Positions 13,201 through 25,200 of a stretch of 64,000 nt of DNA are shown in pieces. The notes under the pieces are model-generated. The model saw nothing but the letters and a program-made list of their open reading frames with translations, was not told the origin of the DNA and searched no databases. How positions within the stretch are numbered: position 1 is the stretch's first letter; every line of letters starts with the position of its first letter. The position numbers were made by a program, and so were the translations under genes. This stretch comes from Aquila chrysaetos chrysaetos (lineage: Eukaryota > Chordata > Aves > Accipitriformes > Accipitridae), in NCBI RefSeq assembly GCF_900496995.4, contig NC_044030.1, positions 75,184,017 to 75,248,016 of the forward strand, in the 5' to 3' direction.

Positions 13201-16200
13201 AGTTTTCAGTTAGAATGGCGATCATTCTCTCCACAGATCCCAAGATAGCCCGGTGAATGATAACTGGTCTTGTCTTGTCATTACCATCATGGCTGTGAAG
13301 AAAGGTGGGTTGTTGTTTTTTTTTAAAATATAAGTCTTTTTCTTGATGTAAACTTACGCCTGTAAGTGACAGGGAAGTTAGATTATATAGCAATTAAAAC
13401 CACCAGCCTCTGTGCTTACCTGACAAAGGTGAGGTTAAATCTGACTGGCAGCTGGAAGTCAAGCTGGATCGTAGCACATTGGTGGTAGCGGCCAATGGCA
13501 TCTTTAATCTGAATGTCAATCTTAGAAACAAAAAGACACAAACTTTTAGTACAGTTTAAGATAAAAGCATGCCCCTCTGAAAGCAAACTCATTGTTTTAA
13601 GATGGAAGGTTTCACTCAATGTAGAGGAACTCTATGTGGTTTTAGACAACATACTTTTACTTCAGCCTGCATTAGGACTTAAATGATTTTCAGGCTCTGA
13701 TACAAAAAAAATGTTAGAGCTAAAAACAGGGTGAGCAAGTAGAGAGACATTACTTCAGGGGGAACTACATTTAATACCTCAGACTATTTTTTGCGAGTTT
13801 CAATCTGGGACTCTCACGGGCCTTTTCACCAAGTGAGTTCAGCAGTATGTAAGTGCAAGTGCAAGATCAGAACTGAATATGTCTCGCCAAAAATGAGATT
13901 TCTTCAACCTCAAACTGGAGAACTTATACTCCTTTATCATGCAATACTTGAATACTTTGTAGGTTATGTTACAAATTCAAGGGCATGAACATGGGATGAG
14001 AATCCTACTGTTAAATAGTCCACTTACCAGTAGGGATCATATTAATCAATGACTCTTGTTCTGACTATGAGTATGTACAGTCACACCTATTCTTTCTATT
14101 GCATCTTACCCTTTAACCCTGAGTACACTTATGATACAAGTCAGACAGAGAGACGGATAGAAAACAGTGTATTTACAGTGTCCTGACCTTATTTACCACA
14201 TTGCTCTATTATTTATCATTTTACCAGTATGGCTGTGCTGGGGCTGTGTGCCTTATTTTAATTTAGGTATCAAACAAACAGATCAGTGTTTTGTTAACTG
14301 AAGTTCTAAATGTCTTTCAATTTTGCATTCAGAAGCCAGAGTTCATCATAGTTCAGCTACTCACCAAAGAACTTATATCAAAATAATTTACAACCGTCTT
14401 TAATTTTACATCACCCAGTTACAGAGCAGGAAAAAAAAAATATCCAAGTAGTTTAAAGGTACCCTAGATGTAGAGTTTAACTTAAAAATGTAACTTTAAC
14501 TAGTTTCCACTAAAATCAGTGCAAAAAGCTACGTGTTTGCTCACCTTACTTTGGCTAGAGTGTATTAGGAGCAAGTATAAGGTTAATTAAGGTTAACAAA
14601 GGTTCCTGTAGATATTTGCCTTCTTTCAAATCAACTGAGGAAATTACTAAATCTTGTTTGCATTTCACATTATGAATGATTAGCTGCTATAACACATTTC
14701 ACCTACAACCCATAAAAGGAAATTGATTCTATTAGCATACAAAGAAAGAAATCAGAACCTGTTTACTAGATGACTGAATATAGACATAAATGTAGTGTAG
14801 GTTTATTAGGGAAAGATTTACAAGTAATTTTGTAAGGCTCTCTGTCTTTATGCTCAAAGGTATCAGGAAATTTCTAGAAAGCCCTACTTAATCTGTGCAA
14901 ACTGAAGATACAGCTTTAAAAAAAGCCAACAAAACCACAACATCAATGCAAGGGGCTTCTTAAATACCAAAACCCACCCGCAGCTCAATGCAGCTATGAA
15001 ACTGTGCTAGTAAAAGCAGTATTTTTCAAAAATTTGTTTTACCACAAAGTTTATTTTTGTTTTTCTCATGACTTAGGATTCACTTGTCGCCCAAAGGATT
15101 ATTTCCAATGCAGCGATTGCTGTGGTAATACAGTGCCGCCTTCTGTTCATGTTTCCCACTAAAGCAATCAGCTCTGTTTAAGCAGCAAATAGTTTATACA
15201 TGTAAACTGGGTTTAATTAATGAAATGAGTGTTAAAGTGATGTGAAAGCCAGGATCACAGAGTATTATTTCTCTCTGAAGTATGTCAGAGTTTATGTACC
15301 TGGAAATCCACAAAATTTCAGCTGTGCAGCACCTTAAAATGGTATTAGAGAACTATAAAAAATAATCCCATCTTCCTAATCCCAAATTTTAACATCTCAG
15401 CTTGTACCAGGTCATCAGTTTAAGAATCAGTTTTGTTCTATATCCTCCAGCCAAACCTAAACAGCACCAATGCTTTAGAAACACATACTGACATTTAAAA
15501 TTTAGTTATAACACTACATGGAACAGAATGTGCAGGACAATAAGTGAAAAATAAAAGTTGTCTTTACCAAGAAGATCATGAATAAAACCCAAGACCACCA
15601 CCACACTATTTTCTCCCCCTTGCTCATAATAAGATATGTAAAACATTCTTCATATATTAACAGCATTTAGCATCCATCTGTATTTGTTTAATTAACTTAA
15701 AGCAGAATGTTAACTAAATGGAGACTGTCTTGGTCAGGTACCTATTTGAAGTCATCTGGCAAATATTCTGCACAAACAGATGCCCAACACTTGTCTTTCT
15801 GGGGAAAGCAGCATTTAGCATCATTTTACAAACACATGAAGACTTTGGGGTTTTTTTCTGCTCATCCACTATACTGCAAAGAACAGTATTTGCGTGCTAC
15901 GGGACCCCTACTGCCCAGATTATGGTAGTATCAATGGAAAGCAAGGAATCGTATCTTTCGTCTGCCTCACCCAAGCAGAATTAAAAGCCTAGCCCAGCTA
16001 GGGGTTAGCAACATACTGACCTTAGGTCCATAGAAAGCTCCATCGCCAGGGTTTAACTCCCACTTCTCACCAAAGTCATTGAGGCTGTTTTCGAGTTGCT
16101 AGAGATAAAGGACACATACACTCAGTGTTTCTGAAGCATTTGCTGTCTTTCCATGTTACAGCATCAGCTCAGCCTGCTGCTACAGATATGTGACACTACC

Positions 16201-19200
16201 AATTTTCAGTACTTCTCAGGTACTGCTGCAACTCATTTATTTTCTGAAAAAGTTTTGGAAGAGCCCCAGCTAAAAAAAAAATTTAGTCCAAATTTAAACA
16301 AAATTAATACATTCATTTTGGAAGAGGTCAAACAAGCAGCGTTAGCTAAGATGCAAGAAATTTTTACGCTAGAGTCGAGGCTTGTAGGTAATATTGAGAA
16401 GGGATCCACCCTGATACACCTTATGTCTATTCCTGCCCTATCTTCTCCCCAGCACTGCACCTCCAGGGGCTAACCCCATACCTTTAATCATGAAAGCAAC
16501 CTGGCTTTTGGAAGATGGCTCTAAGTCTTATTACAGAGTCTGCCAGAATTGGTTCTCTTCCTCCTTTTTTTTTTTTTTTTTTAAATTATCAATAAAATAC
16601 AAGGAGAAAGAGAAGGAGGGAGAGGTAATTTGATTCTGACATTGAGATTGCTTCTGTATGCAGAGTAAGCTATTTACAGCAGCCAGACTGAATTGAAGAC
16701 AGTTATTGAAGTTATATTGCTCATGTCCATCTGTCACAGTACCTCCCAGAAGGGACTATGTTCTTACAGGACTTCCAGCTGCAGCCTTGCTCTCATATAA
16801 AAAGTTAATAAAACTACTGTTTACCTTTTCAGCTTGATTCCACACTTCAATATCTCCCAGGTACTTTTCAGGACGAGTGGAGAGATTCAGTTTAAAGGAA
16901 AATCCAAAGACATCATACACGGTACGCAAGAACTGCAGACAACTCTTTATCTCCTCTTCAATCTTTATGAGAATAGAAATAAAGTCTCAAATATGGAAAA
17001 ATCAGTTAATCTGATTTTAATACCCAATTTCATTTAATAGCAGCCCATACCTGCTCCATAGCACAGAATATGTGAGCATCGTCCTGCTGGAACCGACGTA
17101 CTCGAGTGAGTCCTGTAAGAGCTCCTGACAGTTCATTGCGATGCAGAACACCAAAATCAGCCAACCGTAATGGCAGCTCACGCCATGATCTTGGACGATG
17201 ATCAAACATAAGGCTGAAGGAAAAGTTTATTACTTGAAGCTCATCCAGAATCAAAATTCTACAAAGAATAGCCAGTGAGAAGCAGCCAGTATCTAAGCAG
17301 GTGCCCATAATGCCAATGATGTAATCTGAATTACAACCATTATTCACATCCAGTTTTGCCCGGAAAACAAATGCAGATATCCTCTTATAGCTGGTAGGCT
17401 TCACCCACCTCACAGAGAGAAGATAAAACAGCTCCTAAAACTGAGCATTAAAACCTGAATGCCTAAATTGCCACAAAATGGACAATGGCCCAGTATCTAT
17501 TTTGGATATCCAGGTTTTGTAGTACCAAGGTAAGCTTCGGGTCTAAAACACAGTCACTGTAATGATGGAAAAATGACATTTCTCAGTGTCTCAAGTAAAG
17601 AGAGCACATATACAAGACTCATAATTACATCACTCCTGGCAGCATGTCACATCTAGACACCTGAAGATAGCCATCTTTACAATTAAGCAGGCAAAAGAAA
17701 CAGGATTTTTTTTTTTCTGAATCAGCAGCACCTTTGGTAAACTGGATTTGCTACGTATTTACCAGTGTCCTGGACAGTTCATAGGCTTCAGAGCAAAGAT
17801 TTCTTTCTCCACTTCAAAGGAAAACATGTTGTCACTATAATGCTGCCAGTGCCCTGAAGTCATCCATAGTTTGCTGTTGAAAACATTTGGAGTGACAACC
17901 TCCTGGAATCCACGTTTTCGATACTCACTCTAAAAGAACAGACCCAGTACATAAAATAACTAACAAAGCAAACAAAAGTAATGGTACTCAGTCTTCAATC
18001 TGCAGCCATAAAAATATACAAATGTTGGCCTACAAAAGTCCATGACTTGAGAATAGAAGAGGAAGAGGAGAGAAAAATTCAAGTTGGACATGCCAGGATA
18101 CATCCCTTCCACCAGCACCACCCTTCCCCCAAACAATTCCTCTGTAGTAAGCAAGAAGAACAAGTTTCCTGCCTGCAAGCAAAGCAGCATTCTCTAATTA
18201 TTCAATGACACTTGATAGTACATTGCAGCCCAAATATACAATAATAAGACAGACTTTAAATATTACAACAGGAAGATCAGCATTTTTTTTCCTACACATA
18301 ATTTCATGACAAATAGTTCTAACAAGGCCAAATTTAATAAGTTTATTAAAATAAATCAATATGCATCAGTGGAACAGCTGTTGTGAGAACTTAGCTGTAC
18401 TATTAGATGTCAAAGAATTCATATTATAAAGCATCATTATCACTGCTTTAACTCCAGGTATAAAGTATTGATAGAAACATAACTTAGCAGAGATTGTGAC
18501 CAATTCAAAGAGACCAGGTTTCTTTAGTTCTGTGGCTTACGGAACTAAGAGATTAAAGTAACTTGAAATGAAGGGCTGTTAATACTGTTATACGTAGCAT
18601 GCTGTTATGTATTTTTCTAAAATTAAGCAATTTCTTATATAAGAAGATTTCCAAAAGACATTACTTACCCGGATGAATTCAATTAATGTGTTATAAATGT
18701 AAGCTCCTTTTGGCAAGAAAAAACAGCTACCAGGGCTGAGCTCATGAAAGAAAAACAGTTCTTGGTCCTGCAGAAAAACAGTATTTGAAAAACTTAGTAT
18801 TTGTACACCACCTTTTTCACTTAACATTCACAAATGAATTACTACTGACTGGGCATCACTACTCAGAGTTTTCAAAAAACCCTAAAAAAAATAAAGCAAT
18901 ACCAATAGATCAGATGCCTTTTCACTAGTATTTATATGTCCGTCAGTACTTACAGGGGAAGGAGATTGTTCGGTTTCCTGATTCATTACTGATGCTCCAA
19001 AACTTCACATTTATGTGTAACTCCTAACTGTGCCCCACAGCTGCCTTTGTACATTGACAAGTAACATTTAGTTCTGTTTCTGCAGCTAATTATTTGCACA
19101 TGAACTGAATGTGTGAACTGTAGATGGCTAACGTGACAAACTGTGCACATCCTTGAGCACTGCATATAGTGAATTCTTCTGTATATTGTCCTGATGTCCT

Positions 19201-22200
19201 AGCAGCAGCCCTTGTAACAGTGTTCAGGACTATCAATTATCTAACAGGGGTTTTCCATTTGAAAAACAAAACCAAAACCCAACCAACCAAAAAACCCATA
19301 GAAATGTATTATGGATTCTGAAATCACACAGAAGAAAAGAACTGTGAGTGAACAGGCTGCAGCAAACTGCGTAGGAATGAGCATTGCCTGCAGACTGAAG
19401 TGTTCGTGTTTTGCAGACTGAAGTGTTCACATTCTGTTCCAATTGATCTGTGGAATAAGGATGTCATCATGTTTAAAACAGCGAAAAGTCTAAACAGAAG
19501 TTATTTGCTTTAGGACTTCTAATGTTCTTCCAGAGAAAAGTACCTGACTTTGCAACTTGACTGAAAATACAACTGTGTCACATCTTGGTTGTGGCAGCAA
19601 GTACACGCTGTCTTCGAGATGCTTCCAGTTAAGGGGTTAGATCCACACAGTGTTTGTGGAATACATTACCAGAAAAACTGTCTCACCCGCCCAATTTTTC
19701 TGTGATCTCTGCTTTTAGCCTCCTCCTGGAATTTCTCCCATTCCTTCAGCATTTTTGCATCTGGGAATGAAATTCCATAGATCCGCTGGAGGGATTCCAT
19801 ATCAGCCTTGCCTTCCCAGTAGGTGGAAGAATTCTACATGCAAAAAATAAATAAAACATTGAAGAAAAGGAGGAGCCTCCACATTTTACTACTACTGCCT
19901 GCTATGAAAAGGCATGCAATTATTAATAAATCACTATAATTAATGTAGAACAACTAAGGCATAAGGAGAGTTTTAATCTTAAATTCAGAGCACTGAATAG
20001 AAAACTCCAAAAAGGACAAATGAACAGAATATGTAAAAATGGTTTCAATCTCTCTTTTATGTTTTTTTTAAAGCCTATTTGCTTTCTTTGCAGCCTTCCT
20101 ATTTCAACTGTTTATTCACTCAGCTATAACCATCAGCTGAGCAAAAACTATAAACTCTAATTGATACAGTTCAACTAATCCTTAAGCCACACTCACGTTC
20201 CTATCTGTGCTGGAAGTGCAGGCCCTGGACACTTAGTTGGGCTTCAGACCATTTGAATATCGTTCTAGCACACAACCCTCTCCCAGTTTGTTATATTGAG
20301 TTTTTGGCCAGGTTACCCATTTCACAGTACTTTTTTGGATAAGCCACTATCATATTGCCCAAAGACAGCGACACATTTTCAGTGAAAACATTTGTCTAAG
20401 GCAGTTTCAGCACTTACCTTATGAATTTTTATGGTCTTTATCTTGCCAGTATGTCTAACATGAGGCCCTCTGCATAAATCTATCAAGGGACCACACCTAA
20501 GAATAGGAAAACATTCATTTGGTATATTTCATCCTAGAAAGTTATATCCAGTAATATTATGATGCATGTGTAATTACCTGTACACTGTTGTAGTTGGAGT
20601 ATTGACCTTCTCATTCAGGATGCGACACTTGAATTTATTATACTGAGAAGGGAAGCAACACACATATTTGTTAACTCCTTGTTAAGCAAGAGAACTGGCC
20701 AGCAGTTTAAATTATTTGCAAATCTGATACTATACTGCACCAAAAGAGGATTATAAAAGACAGAAAGACAGTCAAGTAGTGGAGCAAGCTGCCCTGAGAA
20801 CAGGTTGTGCAGTCTCCACCCTTACAGGTTTTGAAGGCCCAACTGGACAAGCCCTGAGAAACCTGGTCTGACTTCAATGTTGATCCCATGTCCTGTGCAT
20901 GAGATTGGACTAGAGACCTATGGAGGTACCTTCCAACCTGAATGACACTATGATTCTCCTGATGTTCTAACAGTGAAAACTGTGTAATGTCTATCTCAGG
21001 AATGCCAGAAAATTATTTGCAGCTAGGTACTAAAGAGAAAGGATCAGCTTTTAGCGTTCCTTGGACTTTCTCAGAAGTCCTCATTCTCAAAACTGTTTTA
21101 TGGAGCTTTCTGAATACATCAGCTCATGCAGTTATAGTACCACCAAAGCATTTTACTAAGAGCCAATATAATAAAGGCATATAACATAACTGCGCATAAT
21201 ATATTGCAATTTTACATCTGGGGGAAATAAATTAAGAATGTGGCTTTCAAGATTTTGCCAATGTCACCCAGCGGAAGAATGAGAATTCTTACAGTTGCAT
21301 AAAATCTGATACACATTCCCAAGAACATAAGAATTACACCTTTGCTCATTTTTTTTAAAAAATATCACAAATGAGCTTATAAGAACGTATCACCTTACAA
21401 AGTTAATTTGATAGACCTTCCTCTACCACTAACAGAACATGAGGCTAAAGTTACAAATGCTTAAAGAATAACGGCATGATGCTAGAAACAACCTTCTAAA
21501 CCAGCCTACCTTAAACATTTCAAGTAGTGTTTCCTTCTTAACTTCCAGTCTTTCAAAGGCTTGTTTTTCCTTCATTATCTTTTTGCATAATGTTTCCAAA
21601 GCGGAGAAGTCATTACTTGATACACCCCTAAAATAAACACACAGAAAAAAAGTGAATCATTCTTGCTTTCACTTGCAATTTCTGATCCAGTTGCAGCGCA
21701 CTAGCTTGTGGACGGGACACACTGCAAAGAACAAAGCAATCTGCAGTACTGCAGATGACTTTGTTCTGGGAAGAAGTGGGTAACAGAAATTTTGCTATAA
21801 CTGCCATCACCCTTCTCCTATAAAGAAAAATACATAACCTACCCTTCCTCAAGGAACATGTCATAATAAAATCCATTTTCTATTGGTGGGCCATAGCACA
21901 AACAGCCACCATAGATTCGCTCCATAGCTTCACCCATTATGTGAGCACTTGAGTGCCAGTATACCTAATGGAAATCAAAAAAGAGGGGATCAGTCTGAAT
22001 ACACACAATGCACTTCTGAGTATTTTATTTAAAACCTTTTCTGAAATGCTTGCTTTTAAGGATACTTGATGCAGATCCCACATTAGAGCAGTCTGCAGAA
22101 CAGAAGTCACCCACCCAGCAACACTTACATCCTAAGCACCAGTATTTCCAAAAGACCACTGGAAAACTGTTTACAGCCTGGTAGCAAATAGTTCTTATTT

Positions 22201-25200
22201 TCACCTATTGTTGAAATGATTCAATTATTGTCAAGAAGTCAGGAAACTAATCCAGAAACTTTTTTTTCTATAAACTTTAATCAATCAGCTCTGCATAAAG
22301 ACCAAAAGATGCACTTTCAAAATAAGGCTGTGGTCCTAATCCTTTTATGCATGGGAAATCCTGCACTGAAGTAGAACAGTTCATAAAGTTAAAAATTGCA
22401 CTCCATGTTGTAATACACCTAAAGTTTTGACAAATTAAACCCATATCTATAGGACTTCAGTCTACTTTTATTTGTGCAGACCAGAAGACATAAATCTCAC
22501 AGGAGCCATCATTTAGCCAATATAAAAACTCTTAAGTTTGAATGCGAGATCTCTGTGATGAGTTTGACTGACAACTTCTTGTACCAAATTATTTTTCTAA
22601 AGATGGTATTTACAAATTTAGTGGATATCCACATTTATCTGAATTTTGCACGTACAAAGTAAAAAGGCAGCCTATTCAGTACTTTTATGGTTGTACATAG
22701 ACAGTACTTTTGTACTTAGTATCATTTTCAAAGTCAGTGCTGAAGAGGTCAGTTCAAAAGACCTACTTTACATTAACACGAAAGTGGCAAATATAAAATT
22801 TTAACAAGAACAGACTTAAACTACAGCAACTGCTAGCAGACTTCACTACAAATACACAGCAGAATATACATTATCCGCAGTACTGCATCTCCCTTGTAAG
22901 GAACTATTAGAAAATGCAGAGGTACCTACACCCCAGACCTCTTCCTGTCTCCTCATATTCCAAACGCAGTAAAGATGCAAATAACTACTCGAGGCTGAAT
23001 TTAATGCAAATCCAACGGCAAACAAATTTTGGTAGAAGATACTCACTGCTTGAGCCTCTTCATCTTCAAACTTAAGCAGCTCCAGGGTACAATCCTCCTC
23101 CAAAGGACGGTCTAGATCCCAAACCATCTTGTTCACTTTAGCAATAACAGTGTTGTCAGCTAAGCCCTGACTACAGAATAAATACACGGTATAAAATCTT
23201 TTGAAATCAGCAAGTAGAAGTTCCCCAGATTTGCCCTCCACGTTGAATAAGATTTTCAGGAGTGCTCAAAGTGAGTACAATGTCATAAATTCCAAATAAA
23301 AGAGCAGTTTAGCCAGTCTTGAACATTCTTGAAAATCCTACTCACATCTCAGAGACAAGGGAATAAAACTGTACTGTATACTCGGCATTCATACATTAAC
23401 ACATGTGACTTAGAGGCAACCACCTCAAAGAATTAACCTGACTTCAAAATCCTATTGCAATAAAAGACAGAGTTTCTCTTTCAAAAATTATCAAATACCA
23501 CTTCTGATGTAGTAACTTTACAGTTTTGTTTCCACTAGGCAAAAAACCCTTTCCTTGATCCCAAATCACAAAAGCAAAGAAACTTCCAGTGACAAGGCAC
23601 CTAAACATGAAAAAAAAAAAAAATGGCATTTAACATCGAGGAAATCACCCAGTTTTTGTAATTTTAACTGTCAGGGTGTCCACTGTGCATTGTTCAAATC
23701 TACTCCACAGCAAGTTTTAGTAACCCAGAGATGTGCGATGCTCCTCTTGATGGGTATCTCCCACACAAGTAAAAATGCAGTTAGGTGAAAGATACTCATA
23801 CAGTTAACACTCTCTGAAATCAACTGAAACATCACTCAGCAGTTGTCTTCCCCAGGTCAATGCAAACTGGTTTGCATGTGCTAACATTCAATCTGATAGA
23901 GTAAATTTATTAGTAAATTAGTTCTTAATGCGACAACAGTACTTGCTGCGAAAAAAATGCAACTAATGTATACCTAGAAGATCTCAATTATATTCTTATT
24001 TAATTTTAGAAACTGTATCTTCATAAGGCAAAAAATTACACTCCAAAACTAGAACCTTATTGGTTACCTCCAGTTTATGATATACAAGATGCCTTGAGAA
24101 GAGTCGAGATAAACGACTAAGAGAGAAATTATACATTACCCATACCCACACAGCCACAACCTGCATACACAGAGCCGTCTGAAAACGTTTGAGTGTATCA
24201 CAGAATAGAATCATACCTAATTCCACAAGCGATTTGATAAGGAGTAGTCTTCCAAGATTCAGCATCAACCTGCTTGCCATCGGGTAATGTAACTTTAATG
24301 GGTTTACTGTCATTTGCAGCTCTTTCTGCAAGGAGTGCATCATGTTCAGCTTTAAGTTTGTTGTACATCTCTAAACGTTCATTGATAAATGCAGGCCAAG
24401 GATTCAGCTAGATATAATGAATAAGACAAAGGAAAAAATCTATAACAGATCATGAGAGTAATCTCGTATCACATTATGTCAAGCATGCAAACAGAATGGA
24501 TATACTTTTCACAAGCAGTTATGTGACCATATCTATATATGTGCTATAGCTAACAAATCATCATTATTACAAATTATATACCCTTAATTACATAGTGATG
24601 TTGTAAGCCTTCAGCTTAATGACAATTACTTTGAAATGTACCACTGTACACCTGTTTAATAAACTACACATATGTTAATATGCCACTATGCAGTTTATTA
24701 AACACCTGTTTAATAAGCTACACAAGGACAAAAATCAATTTGAAAAGTCTGCAGAAGTTCCAACATAAAAACAAATTTTTCTTATTAGGTCAAAAAACTG
24801 AGGAAACACCTCTACTTTGAGCCACCTGGAGACAAACCGACTCCAGCCTGTACATCATATAATGACGTCAGGACTATCAGCCTGGGCATAACCAAGGTTA
24901 TACAGCTATACAGTTGGCTCAAGATTAGTACTGGCCAGCAGCTGGAGGCCCTTTCTGTGCAGTCAGAGGGATCTCTGTTTACCCACCATGAAGACAGAAA
25001 AGGCAGAGCACCTTATGCAGGCTTTCCTCATCCCAGAGATCTGCTCCCTACCTCCTAGTGCAAACAGGGGCCCTGTGAAAAGCATCACCAAGCAGCAACT
25101 ATGGAAATCTAAGCTGCTCTCCCATTACACCAATACAACTTGGTGTAAAAAGCAACAAAGTCACTTCGTGGCAAACTTTGGGAAATAAGAGAGAGTGGGA

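Larger units (their letters stand above)
16099..17762 (-). other. TARS1: TARS1 introns 11-13 (exons 12 and 13 lie between)
   Basis: Intron 13 (16,099-16,824) carries a 17-T run at 16,566-16,582 on the plus strand. Intron 12 (16,963-17,050) is only 88 bases. Intron 11 is 17,214-17,762. No repeat family was recognised. Confidence 0.8.
19834..21509 (-). other. TARS1: TARS1 introns 6-8 (exons 7 and 8 lie between)
   Basis: Intron 8 is 19,834-20,417, intron 7 is 20,497-20,577 and intron 6 is 20,643-21,509. Intron 6 contains a CR1 3' end in the opposite orientation to the gene. Confidence 0.8.

Noticed and set aside
22846..23241. A 131-codon minus-strand frame around TARS1 exon 4
   Set aside because: The conserved part is exon 4 alone (23,047-23,170); the rest is open intron sequence.
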